A program made the translations under genes and the position numbers. Below, one piece after another: positions 53,194 to 61,903 of a DNA stretch of 64,000 nucleotides. Under the pieces are notes generated by a model. That model did not search any database, was not told the origin of the DNA, and saw only the letters and a list, made by a program, of their open reading frames with translations. Each line of letters opens with the position of its first letter. Positions within the stretch are counted from its first letter, which is position 1. The DNA is from Paractinoplanes aksuensis (GTDB lineage Bacteria; Actinomycetota; Actinomycetes; Mycobacteriales; Micromonosporaceae): positions 1 through 64,000 of the forward strand of contig NZ_JAMYJR010000014.1 of assembly GCF_024137025.1 (NCBI RefSeq), in the 5' to 3' direction.

Positions 53194-53706
53194 TCAGAAG
53201 AGCGTGTAGCGCGACTGGGCCAGCGTGAAGCCGTGTCCCGTTTCGTCGTCCTTGCAGGTCAGGCCCGCGCTGTCGCTGTCACACCGCACTGTGCCGGAAC
53301 GGAGCGCCTGGCCGTACTCGAGGGTGGTCTCCGACGTACCCACCAGGGTGTCCCCCGCGCAGGTGAACGTGGCCTCGCCGCCGGACACGACCAGGCCGTT
53401 GCCCCAATCGAGTTCGCAGTCGGCGGGCTTGGCCGGTGGCTTCCAGGTCTTGCGGACGATGTCGCAGCGCACCTCGGACTCGGTCAGTGCGCACGCGATG
53501 TTCTGGGAGGGGGTGCGGAACATGGCTTCGTCGACGACGGCGGGCGCGGTGCGGGCCGAAGTGGGGCCGCCAAATCCGACATTTGCCGACGGTGTTGAGG
53601 TCGGGCCGGCACCCGAGCCGCCCTCGGTCGAGGATTCGAACAGGGAGCAGCCGGAGAGCGCGCCCAGCAGGGCCACTGCGACGAGGCCGCGGATCATCGG
53701 TGCCAT
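53194..53706 (-). CDS. Putative secreted lipoprotein
   Basis: 170 residues. Signal peptide MAPMIRGLVAVALLGALSGC with lipobox LSGC at about 17-20; then a Ser/Thr/Gly-rich spacer and a folded part with five Cys (NIACALTE, VRCDIV, DCELDW, FTCAGD, VRCDSD...LTCKDD), likely disulphides. TAGACT lies 9 nt upstream of the ATG. Function unknown; similar DUF6636-like proteins occur in Actinobacteria. Divergent from xerC. Confidence 0.82.
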   Translation of the reverse strand: MAPMIRGLVAVALLGALSGCSLFESSTEGGSGAGPTSTPSANVGFGGPTSARTAPAVVDEAMFRTPSQNIACALTESEVRCDIVRKTWKPPAKPADCELDWGNGLVVSGGEATFTCAGDTLVGTSETTLEYGQALRSGTVRCDSDSAGLTCKDDETGHGFTLAQSRYTLF

Positions 53707-53752
53707 GGTCAGGGCAGTCTAAGAAGGGTGGGCAACACGCGCACGGCGGGCC

Positions 53753-53781
53753 TTGACGATCACGCCCGGAACGAAGACTGT
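53753..53781 (+). promoter_or_regulatory. Leaderless promoter of xerC
   Basis: TTGACG (53753-53758), 17-bp spacer, GACTGT (53776-53781), 7 nt, ATG at 53789. The best -35/-10 spacing in the window and it fixes the start codon. Confidence 0.7.
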
Positions 53782-53788
53782 CGACACG

Positions 53789-54712
53789 ATGGGGACGCGG
53801 GATCTGCACGAAAGGCTGCCGCACGCGCTGCGCGAGGCGGTGGACGACTTCGGCCGGCACCTGAGCCGGGTCGACAATCGTTCCGAGCAGACCGTGCGGG
53901 CCTACGTCAGCGATGTCGTCTCGCTGCTCGATCATGCCGCGGGGGCCGGGGTCACCACTCCGGACGAGGTCGACCTCGCGCTGCTGCGGGCCTGGTTGGC
54001 CGCGCGCATGCGGCAGGGGGCGGCCCGCGCCACCCAGGCCCGCCGGGCCGCGGCCGCCCGGGCCTTCACGGCGTGGGCGTTCCGCGACGGTCGCATCCCG
54101 TCCGATCCGGGCGCGCACCTGGCCAGCGCCAAGGCCCACCGCACGCTGCCGACCGTGTTGCGGGCCGACCAGGCTACGGCCCTGGTCGAGGCGACCGCCG
54201 CCGACGAGGTCGAGGGCCTTCGCGACCGGGCCGTGCTGGAACTGCTCTATGCCACCGGCGTACGGGTCAGTGAGCTCTGCGGCCTCGACCGGGCCGACCT
54301 GGACGAGGGGCGCCGGGTCGTCCGCGTCTTCGGCAAGGGGGCCAAGGAGCGCGCCGTTCCCTACGGCCTGCCCGCCCAGCGCGCGCTCGACGACTGGCTG
54401 CGCCGGGGCCGCCCGCGGCTGGCCACTACGACCAGTGGCGACGCGCTCTTCCTGGGCGTGAAGGGGGGCCGGGTGCAGCAGACGGTCGTGCGCCGCATCG
54501 TCGACGGGGCCGCGCGGGCCGCCGGCCTGCCGCACACCAAGCCGCACGACCTGCGCCACTCGGCCGCCACCCACCTGCTCGACGGCGGCGCCGACCTGCG
54601 GGCCGTGCAGGAACTGCTCGGGCACTCGTCGTTGTCGAGCACCCAGATCTACACCCACGTCTCCACCGAGCGCCTGCGGGCGGCCTTCAAACAAGCGCAC
54701 CCCCGAGCCTGA
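53789..54712 (+). CDS. xerC: Tyrosine recombinase XerC
   Basis: 307 residues from ATG 53789. N-terminal SAM-like domain (QTVRAYVSDVVSLLDH), then the catalytic domain with Arg in LYATGVRVSEL, Lys hairpin GKGAKERAVP, His-x-x-Arg in PHDLRHSAATHLL, and His...Tyr in LGHSSLSSTQIYTHV. Resolves chromosome dimers at dif with its partner XerD. Position between dprA and the M23/rpsB neighbourhood is usual for Actinobacteria, so it is a housekeeping enzyme and not an element integrase. Confidence 0.93.
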   Translation: MGTRDLHERLPHALREAVDDFGRHLSRVDNRSEQTVRAYVSDVVSLLDHAAGAGVTTPDEVDLALLRAWLAARMRQGAARATQARRAAAARAFTAWAFRDGRIPSDPGAHLASAKAHRTLPTVLRADQATALVEATAADEVEGLRDRAVLELLYATGVRVSELCGLDRADLDEGRRVVRVFGKGAKERAVPYGLPAQRALDDWLRRGRPRLATTTSGDALFLGVKGGRVQQTVVRRIVDGAARAAGLPHTKPHDLRHSAATHLLDGGADLRAVQELLGHSSLSSTQIYTHVSTERLRAAFKQAHPRA

Positions 54713-54729
54713 CCCCGTACGATCGGATT

Positions 54730-55917
54730 GTGAGCGCGCCTGAACCGCCCGTGACCCTCCCCGGCGCCCGCCTTCTGTTCTCGCTGGATCCCGGCGTGTC
54801 CTATCTCAACCACGGCTCGTTCGGCGCCGTGCCGATCGGGGTGCAGCGCGCCCAGCAACGCCTGCGCGACGAGATCGAGTCGAACCCGCTGCGCTTCTTC
54901 GCCCAGGGCCTGAGCGACCGCGTCATCCACACCCGACGCCACATCGCCTCTTTCCTGGGGGCCGATCCCGAGCTCAGCGCGCTGGTGCCCAACGCCACCA
55001 CCGCGGTCTCGCTGGTGCTCAACTCTGTACGCCTCGAATCGGCCGATGAGGTGCTGCTGACCGACCACAGCTACGGCGCGGTCGCGATGGCGGCCCGGCG
55101 CCGCTGCCGCCGGGCCGGCGCGACCGTGCGGACCGTCGCGCTGCCGATGCCGGCCACCGACGCCGAGCTGATCAGCCGGGTGCGCGCCGCCCTGCGCCCG
55201 GGACGCACCAAGTTGCTGATCATCGACCAGCTCTCGTCGGCGACGGCGATGGCCTTCCCGGTTCGCGAGATCGTCGCCGCCGCCCACGAGCACGAGATCC
55301 CGGTTCTGGTCGACGCGGCCCACGTGCCGGGCATGCTGCCGGTCGACGTCGCCTCGATCCGGGCCGACTTCTGGGTGGGCAACCTGCACAAGTGGGCCTT
55401 CGCGCCGCGCGGCACGGCCCTGCTCTCGGTGGCCGCCGGGTGGCGTCGCAAGATCGAGCCGCTGGTCGTCTCGTGGGATCAGGACCAGGGCTACCCGCAC
55501 GCGGTGGAGTCGCAGGGCACTGTCGACTACACGCCCTGGCTGGCCGCCCCGGCCGGGCTCTTCACGCTGCGCACCCTGGGCTGGGAGGAGGTGCGGGCCC
55601 ACAACGCGGCGCTGGCCGCGTACGGCCAGCGGGTGGTGGGTGAGGCGCTCGAGGTGCCGGTGGCCGAGCTGCCCCAGCCGGCCGGGCCCGACATCTCGAT
55701 GCGCATCGTGCCGCTGCCGGCCGGGCTGGCCACCACCGCCCCCGAGGCGCAGGAGCTGCGCCAGCACATCGCCGACAAGCTGGCCGTCGAGACCGCCGTG
55801 AACGCCTGGGGCGGCCGCGGGCTGCTGCGGCTGAGCGCTCAGGTCTACAACCGCGCCGACGAGTACGACCGGTTCGCCGAGCGCCTGCCGCAACTGCTGC
55901 ACGACTACCGCGCCTGA
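54730..55917 (+). CDS. Class V aminotransferase-fold PLP enzyme
   Basis: 395 residues, GTG start; TACGAT ends 6 nt before it. Starts LDPGVSYLNHGSFGAVP, the isopenicillin-N-epimerase-like/Cys-desulfurase fold marker. PLP motifs: VLVDAAHVPGM (Asp) and the Schiff-base Lys in WVGNLHKWAFAPRG. Could be a cysteine desulfurase, racemase/epimerase or lyase. It overlaps the end of the M23 gene by 13 bp, tail to tail. Confidence 0.9.
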   Translation: MSAPEPPVTLPGARLLFSLDPGVSYLNHGSFGAVPIGVQRAQQRLRDEIESNPLRFFAQGLSDRVIHTRRHIASFLGADPELSALVPNATTAVSLVLNSVRLESADEVLLTDHSYGAVAMAARRRCRRAGATVRTVALPMPATDAELISRVRAALRPGRTKLLIIDQLSSATAMAFPVREIVAAAHEHEIPVLVDAAHVPGMLPVDVASIRADFWVGNLHKWAFAPRGTALLSVAAGWRRKIEPLVVSWDQDQGYPHAVESQGTVDYTPWLAAPAGLFTLRTLGWEEVRAHNAALAAYGQRVVGEALEVPVAELPQPAGPDISMRIVPLPAGLATTAPEAQELRQHIADKLAVETAVNAWGGRGLLRLSAQVYNRADEYDRFAERLPQLLHDYRA

Positions 55918-56351
55918 TCGACCGGCAGCAGCCTTACCCGGCCCAGCCCGAGCAGCAGCAGCGGGTCGAGGTAGAGATCGCCTCGCCGCAGACCCCAGTG
56001 CAGGCAGGCAGCCTGGGCGCAGCCGTGGTGGCCGGGCTCGAGGCGCCCGATCGGGTCGCCGGGGGCGACGACCGTGCCGAGGTCGACCGTGGCCGTCACC
56101 GGCTCGTAGGTCGTGCGCAAGCCACCGGCATGACCGACGCTTACGACCCCACGACCCGCCACACGGCCGGCGAACAGGACGATGCCCGCCCCGGCCGACC
56201 GCACCACCGCGGTGGGCGGCGCGGCCAGGTCGGCCCCGCGATGCCCGGCCAGCCAGGGCTGAGCGGGCGGATCGAAGGACCGGACGACCGTGGGCGGCAC
56301 GATCGGCCACCCGAAGGATGTGACAACGAGCAGGATCAGCAGTTGGAGCAT
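55905..56351 (-). CDS. M23-family metallopeptidase-fold protein
   Basis: 148 residues from ATG 56351, chosen because CAGGTT (56358-56363, minus) ends 6 nt before it; a GTG at 56369 is also in frame. A hydrophobic signal or anchor (LQLLILLVVTSFG) comes first, then the LytM/peptidase M23 barrel with H37...D41 (GHRGADL) and H118 in LHWGL. The third His position should be checked before assuming Zn activity. Likely a secreted peptidoglycan endopeptidase or a regulator of one. A TGTGGATAA DnaA-box-like 9-mer lies upstream. Confidence 0.88.
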   Translation of the reverse strand: MLQLLILLVVTSFGWPIVPPTVVRSFDPPAQPWLAGHRGADLAAPPTAVVRSAGAGIVLFAGRVAGRGVVSVGHAGGLRTTYEPVTATVDLGTVVAPGDPIGRLEPGHHGCAQAACLHWGLRRGDLYLDPLLLLGLGRVRLLPVDQAR

Positions 56352-56453
56352 GCCGACAACCTGCCGCACCAGAACCCGGAAAAACAGGCCTGTGGATAAC
56401 CCGTCCGACCACCCCGCCCGCCGCCCCTAGAAAGGACTGAAGGCTCTGCTCAT

Positions 56454-56777
56454 TTAGTTACCGAAACCCGGCTCGTCGGGCAGCGAGATGTCGGGCTTCT
56501 CGAGCTCTTCGACGTTGACGTCCTTGAACGTCATGACCCGCACGTTCTTGACGAACCGGGCCGGCCGGTACATGTCCCAGACCCAGGCGTCGTGCATCTC
56601 GACCTCGAAATACACCTCGCCGTCGGAGTTGCGCACGTGCAGGTCGACCTGGTTGGCCAGGTAGAACCGGCGCTCCGTCTCCACCACGTAGGAGAACTGG
56701 CGGACGATGTCGCGGTACTCCCGGTAGAGCTGCAGCTCCATCTCGGTCTCGTACTTCTCGAGATCCTCTGCGCTCAT
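56454..56777 (-). CDS. DUF2469 protein
   Basis: 107 residues starting MSAEDLEKYETEMELQLYREYRDIVRQFSYVVETERRFYLANQVDL, highly conserved in Actinobacteria beside rnhB. Acidic, cytoplasmic, with a C-terminal KDVNVEELEKPDISLP. Function not established. ATGA overlap with the rnhB stop indicates one transcript. Confidence 0.93.
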   Translation of the reverse strand: MSAEDLEKYETEMELQLYREYRDIVRQFSYVVETERRFYLANQVDLHVRNSDGEVYFEVEMHDAWVWDMYRPARFVKNVRVMTFKDVNVEELEKPDISLPDEPGFGN

Positions 56778-57625
56778 CGCTTCTCGCCCTCCATGGCCTC
56801 ATCTTCCCCCACCGACGGCGACGGCTGAGGCTGCTCGCCCGACGCCACGCCGACGGTACTCCCAGGGGTCTCCGGAAGCACCAGGGACGCGGTCTCGGAT
56901 GCATCAAACAGTACTGGTTGCACCGCCTCGGGCGACACGCGCGGCACGGGACGGCGCGCCCGGGGCGGACGGTTGCCGCGGCCCGAGGCGGCGGCGACGT
57001 TCACGTACGAAAATCGGTGCTCGGCACAGGGGCCGTGCTGCTTCAACGCGGCGCTGTGGTCCTCGGTGATGTAGCCCTTGTGCACCGCGAACCCGTAGGC
57101 CGGGAACTGGTCGTCCATCTCGACCATGATGCGGTCCCGGGTGACCTTGGCCAGCACGCTCGCCGCGGCCACACAAGCGGCCACCCGGTCACCCTTCCAG
57201 ACCGCCAGCCCGGGTACGCCGAGCCCGTCGACCGGGAAGCCGTCGGTCAGCACGTATTCCGGCGGGGTGGTCAGCGAGGCCAGGGCCCGGCGCATCGCGG
57301 CCAGGTTGCAGACGTGCAGCCCGCGCGCGTCGACCTCGGTGGCCGGCACGATCACCACCGACCAGGCCAGCGCCCGGGCCACCACCTGCTCGTAGACGCG
57401 CTCACGGGCGGCCGGGGTCAGCAGCTTGGAGTCGGCCAGTTCGTCGATCTCGCCGCGCTTGCCCTCGGGCAGGATGGCCGCACCGGCGACGAGCGGCCCG
57501 GCGCAAGCGCCCCGACCGGCCTCGTCGGCGCCCGCCACGTGACTGAAGCCCCGGCGCTGCAGGGCGCGTTCCAGGGCGTACAGGCCGCCCTCACGGCGGA
57601 CCACGGTGCGCGGTGGGGCCAGCAT
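56774..57625 (-). CDS. rnhB: Ribonuclease HII with C-terminal extension
   Basis: 283 residues from ATG 57625. RNase HII motifs: VAGADEAGRGACAGPLVAGA (catalytic Asp-Glu), ADSKLLTPAARE, Asp in LTDGFP and ASVLAKVTRDRIM. About 60 residues after YVNVAAASGRG are an extra low-complexity, acidic tail. Cleaves RNA in RNA-DNA hybrids and ribonucleotides in DNA. Start overlaps the Nudix stop by one base (TGATG). Confidence 0.94.
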   Translation of the reverse strand: MLAPPRTVVRREGGLYALERALQRRGFSHVAGADEAGRGACAGPLVAGAAILPEGKRGEIDELADSKLLTPAARERVYEQVVARALAWSVVIVPATEVDARGLHVCNLAAMRRALASLTTPPEYVLTDGFPVDGLGVPGLAVWKGDRVAACVAAASVLAKVTRDRIMVEMDDQFPAYGFAVHKGYITEDHSAALKQHGPCAEHRFSYVNVAAASGRGNRPPRARRPVPRVSPEAVQPVLFDASETASLVLPETPGSTVGVASGEQPQPSPSVGEDEAMEGEKR

Positions 57626-58071
57626 CAGGGCAACCGCCACAACAGACCGGGGAGCTCGACCGGGAAGATCGACTCGGCGCTGGCCTCGATCTCGTCGGCC
57701 GACCACCAGCGGTGGGCGGTGATGGTGGCCTTCTCTTCGTCGTCCATGCCGGCGAAGTCGACCTGCCACTCGGGGACGCGCAGAACGAAGAAGTGCTGTT
57801 CCTGGCTGTATTCGAGGCCGCCGTAGCTGAACTCGGTCTGCTGGTGCCAGAACGGCTCGCCCAGGGCGCTCGCCTCGATTTGCAGGCCGACCTCTTCGTA
57901 CAGCTCGCGTGCGGCGCCCTGCGCGGGCGTCTCGTCGCTTTCCAGCCCGCCGCCGGGGGTGAACCACCATGTGGTGCCGGGACGGGCCGGGTCGCCGCCG
58001 AAGAGCAGCAGGGCGCGCCCGGCCGGGTCGACCAGCAGCACGCGGGCGGCGCGGCGTTCGACAACGGTCAC
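57625..58071 (-). CDS. Nudix hydrolase
   Basis: 148 residues, GTG start; TAGGCT (58079-58084, minus) ends exactly 7 nt before it. Complete Nudix box: GGGLESDETPAQGAARELYEEVGL. Likely hydrolyses a nucleoside diphosphate derivative. It is the first gene of a nudix-rnhB-DUF2469 unit downstream of the lepB pair. Confidence 0.93.
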   Translation of the reverse strand: MTVVERRAARVLLVDPAGRALLLFGGDPARPGTTWWFTPGGGLESDETPAQGAARELYEEVGLQIEASALGEPFWHQQTEFSYGGLEYSQEQHFFVLRVPEWQVDFAGMDDEEKATITAHRWWSADEIEASAESIFPVELPGLLWRLP

Positions 58072-58102
58072 GCCGACCAGCCTATTGCGAGAACAGTGGA
58101 TC

Positions 58103-58747
58103 TTACGACTGCGGGTCCGGAATCGCGCTGAAACCGTTCGGCACCGACAGCCAGGTGGCCCGGTTGACCGGCCAGAACACGGTGAAGGCGCGACCGACGA
58201 TCGAATCCTCGGGGATCGTCGCCTCTTGCACGTTCTTGTTGCTGTCCTGGTAGTGCTCCAGCGAGTCGCCGGAGGCGGAGCGGTGGTCGCCCATCACCCA
58301 CAGACGGTTCGGCGGCACGGTGACGTCGAACTCCTCGTCGGCCGGGAGATCCTGCTCGCCAGCCTCGTTCGTGAAGATGTACGGCTCGTCCAACTGAACG
58401 CCGTTGATCTCCAGCTTACCCACGCTCGACTTGTAGACGATGTGATCGCCCGGCACCCCGATGATGCGCTTGATGAAGTCTTCACCCTCGGCCCCCGACT
58501 GCCACGCGGCCGGCGCCTCGAACACGATGATCTCGCCCCGGCGCGGTTCCCGGAAGTCGTAGACGAGCTTGTTGACGAGCACCCGGTCGAGCACGTTGAG
58601 CGTGTGCTCCATGGACGGCGACGGAATGTAGAACGTCTGGAGAACGAAGGCCCGGACCAGCACGGCCACCAGGATCGCCACGCCCAGAAGAATCGGAAGC
58701 TCGCGCCAGAACGAACTGCGCTTCTTTTCCGTCTGCTCGTCAATCAC
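58103..58747 (-). CDS. lepB: Signal peptidase I (second copy)
   Basis: 214 residues, GTG start overlapping the stop of the other lepB (GTGA). One N-terminal membrane segment, nucleophile S45 in IPSPSMEHTL, base K93 in FIKRIIGVPGD, and the downstream VWVMGDHR-type motif (NRLWVMGDHRSASGDS). Cleaves signal peptides outside the membrane. Tandem, diverged signal peptidases suggest shared but not identical substrates. Confidence 0.94.
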   Translation of the reverse strand: MIDEQTEKKRSSFWRELPILLGVAILVAVLVRAFVLQTFYIPSPSMEHTLNVLDRVLVNKLVYDFREPRRGEIIVFEAPAAWQSGAEGEDFIKRIIGVPGDHIVYKSSVGKLEINGVQLDEPYIFTNEAGEQDLPADEEFDVTVPPNRLWVMGDHRSASGDSLEHYQDSNKNVQEATIPEDSIVGRAFTVFWPVNRATWLSVPNGFSAIPDPQS

Positions 58748-59631
58748 GAGGGGAGCCTACGTCGCCGGGTCACGAACGGCAGTCCGGAACGCGCGGATAT
58801 CGCGGCACTTAACAGAAAGGGAAGGGCGAAAATCTCGGTCGCCGGATCGTTCTCGCGCACCGGCACGGTGCCCGGTGCGGCCGCGGTCGGATGGTCGGCC
58901 GCGAACGCCTTCCACTCGTCGGGGACGGAGAGGCTGGTGAACCGGTTGCTGGGCCAGACGATGACGAATGCCCGCCCGATGATGTTGCTGATCGGCACCG
59001 GACCCTGGCACCGCGCGTCCTGCGAGACCTGGCGATGGTCGCCCATGACGAACATCTCACCCGCCGGGACGACCACTTCGGTGAAGCGGCGGCTCGTGCA
59101 CTGGTTGGGATTGGGCGGCTGATTCAGGTCGGAATTGAATCCGTCGGCGATGTACGACTCGTCGATGCCGACGCCGTTGACCGTGATCCGGCCCTTGGCG
59201 TCGCAGCAGGCGATCTTGTCGCCGGGCAGGCCGATCACCCGTTTGATGAAGTCACGCTCACCCGGGCGGCTGACCCCGACGAGGTCGCCGATCGTGCGCC
59301 CGAGCTTGGCCGCGAACGTGTTGCTGACCGGCTCGGTGACCTCGGGCGTCCAGTTCTCGTCGCCCCGGAACACCACGATCTCGCCCCGGACCGGGTCGCG
59401 CATGTCGTAGATGACCTTGTTGACCAGCACCCTGTCCTTGACCAGCAGGGTGTTCTCCATCGACCCGCTGGGGATGTAGAACGCCTGGACCAGGAACGTG
59501 CGGATCAGCACCGCGAGGCAGAACGCCACCACCAGCAACAGCGGCAACTCCTGCCAGAGCGGCATCTCCTTACGCCGCCGTACCATCGATCGCCGCCGAG
59601 AGGCCGGGCCGTAGCCCTCCATCGGTTCCAC
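58744..59631 (-). CDS. lepB: Signal peptidase I (first copy)
   Basis: 295 residues from GTG 59631, chosen because GGGAG lies 9 nt before it; an ATG at 59640 abuts the same GGGAG and is less likely. Basic leader (RRRSMVRRRKEM), one membrane segment, S57 in IPSGSMENTL, K130 in FIKRVIGLPGDK, FVMGDHR later. It has a longer insert than the second copy and a C-terminal hydrophobic stretch (IFALPFLLSAAIS) after the catalytic core. Co-translated with the second copy. Confidence 0.93.
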   Translation of the reverse strand: MEPMEGYGPASRRRSMVRRRKEMPLWQELPLLLVVAFCLAVLIRTFLVQAFYIPSGSMENTLLVKDRVLVNKVIYDMRDPVRGEIVVFRGDENWTPEVTEPVSNTFAAKLGRTIGDLVGVSRPGERDFIKRVIGLPGDKIACCDAKGRITVNGVGIDESYIADGFNSDLNQPPNPNQCTSRRFTEVVVPAGEMFVMGDHRQVSQDARCQGPVPISNIIGRAFVIVWPSNRFTSLSVPDEWKAFAADHPTAAAPGTVPVRENDPATEIFALPFLLSAAISARSGLPFVTRRRRLPS

Positions 59632-59674
59632 GCTTCGCATCTCCCGCCGCCGACCGGCCGAACCACCCCGGATA

Positions 59675-59728
59675 CAGCACTACCGCCCGAGTGGCTCCCC
59701 TAACGGGGACTTACGGGCGGTAGTGCTG
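59675..59728. terminator. Long inverted repeat between rplS and lepB
   Basis: CAGCACTACCGCCCG (59675-59689) and CGGGCGGTAGTGCTG (59714-59728) are perfect 15-bp complements; the 24-nt interior holds a further TCCCC/GGGGA stem. It begins about 70 nt after the rplS stop on the minus strand and separates it from the lepB pair. Unusually long for an intrinsic terminator here. Confidence 0.85.
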
Positions 59729-59797
59729 GAAGGGTTCACACTGATCCCATCCGGCACAGGGCAAGAGTAATGCCCGGATGCTGAGGGATCGATGAGA

Positions 59798-60154
59798 TCA
59801 AACCGTCTGCTTCTCGCGAAGCTCCTTGATCTTGGCCTTCTTGCCGCGGAGCTCACGCAGGTAGTAGAGCTTGGCGCGACGGACGTCACCGCGGCTCACG
59901 ACCTCGATCTTGTCGATCGCCGGGCTGTTGATCGGGTAGGTCCGCTCGACCCCGACGCCGAAGCTGATCTTCCGGACCTTGAAGGTCTCGCGGAGACCGG
60001 CGCCCTGACGGCCGATCACGACGCCCTGGAAGATCTGGACGCGGGAACGGTTACCTTCGACGACCCGGGCGTACACCTTGAGGGTGTCGCCGGCGCGGAA
60101 GTTGGGGAGGTCGGTGCGCTGCGACTGGGCGTCGAGAGCGTCCAGCGTGTTCAT
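59798..60154 (-). CDS. rplS: 50S ribosomal protein L19
   Basis: 118 residues from ATG 60154 (GAGGA upstream); an ATG seven codons earlier is possible. L19 motifs: [53 protein letters not shown] and [20 protein letters not shown]. Sits at the subunit interface. End of the rpsP-khpA-rimM-trmD-rplS operon. Confidence 0.96.
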   Translation of the reverse strand: MNTLDALDAQSQRTDLPNFRAGDTLKVYARVVEGNRSRVQIFQGVVIGRQGAGLRETFKVRKISFGVGVERTYPINSPAIDKIEVVSRGDVRRAKLYYLRELRGKKAKIKELREKQTV

Positions 60155-60278
60155 CGCTGCATCCTCGTTATTCATGGCGCACCGGGAGTTCGATGCGCGG
60201 CTGGGTACTACTGATCCCCTATGACCTCAGAGGATCCTCGACCTCACCCCGCGGCGCGGAGCGAAATCGGCAACCTCA

Positions 60279-61037
60279 CTACTTTGCCACAGAGGGCGGC
60301 GTGATCAGAAATCCACCCTCGTCGAGCGCTTTCCTGTCTTTTTTGTCCAAGTTATCGGCCGGGTACACCGCCATCATGTCCGGCCGCCGGGACGCCGTAC
60401 GCAAAAGGCTCTGATCCCGCCGCCATCGCGCGATCTTGCCGTGGTCGCCGGAGCGCAGGATCTCCGGCACCTCCCGCGAGCGCCACGACGCCGGCTTGGT
60501 GTAAACGGGCGATTCGAGCAGCCCCGCGGCGTGCGACTCCTCGGTCAGCGAGTCCGCGTTCCCGAGTACGCCGGGCAGCAGCCGGACGATCGCTTCCATG
60601 ATCACGATGACCGCGACCTCGCCGCCGAACAGCACGTAGTCCCCGAGCGATACCTCCCGCACCGGCATCCGGGCCGCCGCGTCGTCGATCACCCGTTGGT
60701 CGATGCCCTCGTACCGCCCGCAGGCGAAGATCAGGTGGTCGAGCTCGGCCAGCTCGTGCGCGTCGGCCTGGGTGAACGGCCGGCCCACGGGCGACGGGAC
60801 GATCAACGTGCCCTCGCCCACCGCGTCCAGGGCCTGCCCCCACGGCTCGGGCCGCATCACCATGCCCGGCCCACCCCCGTACGGGGTGTCGTCCACCGTG
60901 CGGTGCACGTCCGACGTCCAGGTGCGCAGATCGTGCACGGCCACGTCGAGCAGCCCGGTCGTCCGCGCCTTGCCGATCAGCGACAGCTCGAGCGGGGCGA
61001 AGTACTCCGGGAAGATCGAAATGATGTCGACGCGCAT
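60279..61037 (-). CDS. trmD: tRNA (guanine37-N1)-methyltransferase
   Basis: 252 residues starting [18 protein letters not shown]-fold motifs: [59 protein letters not shown]. Methylates G37 of tRNAs to prevent frameshifting. Its ATG directly follows the rimM TAG. Confidence 0.97.
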   Translation of the reverse strand: MRVDIISIFPEYFAPLELSLIGKARTTGLLDVAVHDLRTWTSDVHRTVDDTPYGGGPGMVMRPEPWGQALDAVGEGTLIVPSPVGRPFTQADAHELAELDHLIFACGRYEGIDQRVIDDAAARMPVREVSLGDYVLFGGEVAVIVIMEAIVRLLPGVLGNADSLTEESHAAGLLESPVYTKPASWRSREVPEILRSGDHGKIARWRRDQSLLRTASRRPDMMAVYPADNLDKKDRKALDEGGFLITPPSVAK

Positions 61038-61601
61038 CTAGAGATCCAGCAGACCCTCGGGCAGGTCGACGATGACACGACCCCCGGCCAGATCCACCGT
61101 CGGCACGATCGCGCTCACGAACGGGATCAGCGCCCGGCCGCCGTCGGCCTTCTTCAGCACGATCAGGTCGGAGGAGGGCGCGTGCTCGATCCGCTCGACC
61201 GAGCCGTGCAAAGTGCCGTCGGCCGACTCGACCCGGAGCCCGACCAGCTGGTGGTCGTGGAACTCGTCGGGATCGTCGGGCGGGGTCAGCTCATCGCTGT
61301 CGACCTGCAGAAATACGCCGCGCAGCTCTTCGGCGACGTTGCGGTCGTAGATGTTCTCGAACACGGCGATGCCGCGGCCCTGATGCCAGCGGATCGACTC
61401 GAGCACGAGCTGCTTGGGCACGTCGAACTTGACGCCGGGAACGGCCGCCGGGCCGGTGCTCACGCGGCGGTCCCGAGGGACCTCCGTCACGAACACCGAC
61501 CCGGGGACGAAACGTTCTTCCGGTTCGTCGGTCCGCACGACCACCGAGACCTCGCCCCGGATGCCGTGCGGCTTTCCGATCTGGCCGACTACTAGAAGCA
61601 C
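61038..61601 (-). CDS. rimM: Ribosome maturation factor RimM
   Basis: 187 residues, GTG start with AAGGA upstream. N-terminal VGQIGKPHGIRGEVSV and the C-terminal PRC-barrel with LVGLRVE and ALIPFVSAIVPTVDLAGGRVIVDLPEGLLDL are diagnostic. Assists 30S maturation with S19. TAG immediately followed by the trmD ATG. Confidence 0.96.
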   Translation of the reverse strand: MLLVVGQIGKPHGIRGEVSVVVRTDEPEERFVPGSVFVTEVPRDRRVSTGPAAVPGVKFDVPKQLVLESIRWHQGRGIAVFENIYDRNVAEELRGVFLQVDSDELTPPDDPDEFHDHQLVGLRVESADGTLHGSVERIEHAPSSDLIVLKKADGGRALIPFVSAIVPTVDLAGGRVIVDLPEGLLDL

Positions 61602-61645
61602 TTCAATTTCCTTGCAGTACGGCGAAGCCGTTCTTGGAGCACATG

Positions 61646-61903
61646 TCAGTACGCGTCGACGATGTCGACGCGGATGCCGCGCCCACCGATCGACCCGATG
61701 ACCTGCCGCAGGGCCTTGGCCGTGCGCCCGCCGCGCCCGATGACCGTTCCCAGGTCCTCCGGGTGCACGCGCACCTCGAGCCGCTTGCCGCGACGCGAGT
61801 CGACCAGCCGGACCCGGACGTCGTCCGGGTTGTCGACGATGCCCTTGACGAGGTGCTCCAGCGCCGGCCGGAGCGCCCCGTCAGCTCGCGTCGGCGCCGG
61901 CAC
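61646..61903 (-). CDS. khpA: KH-domain RNA-binding protein KhpA
   Basis: 85 residues from GTG 61903: [19 protein letters not shown], then the KH core [20 protein letters not shown]. No ATG/GTG/TTG lies between the rpsP stop and the KH core, so I place the start at a GTG inside the end of rpsP, where AGGA precedes it by about 8 nt; this gives a 23-bp overlap. A start at a CTG near 61864 is the alternative. KhpA binds RNA, usually with KhpB, and affects cell growth in other bacteria. Confidence 0.85.
   Translation of the reverse strand: MPAPTRADGALRPALEHLVKGIVDNPDDVRVRLVDSRRGKRLEVRVHPEDLGTVIGRGGRTAKALRQVIGSIGGRGIRVDIVDAY

Noticed and set aside
53789-54712. xerC as the integrase of the accessory stretch
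   Set aside because: XerC in this position is conserved in Actinobacteria and has its own strong promoter; sequence gives no sign of element origin.
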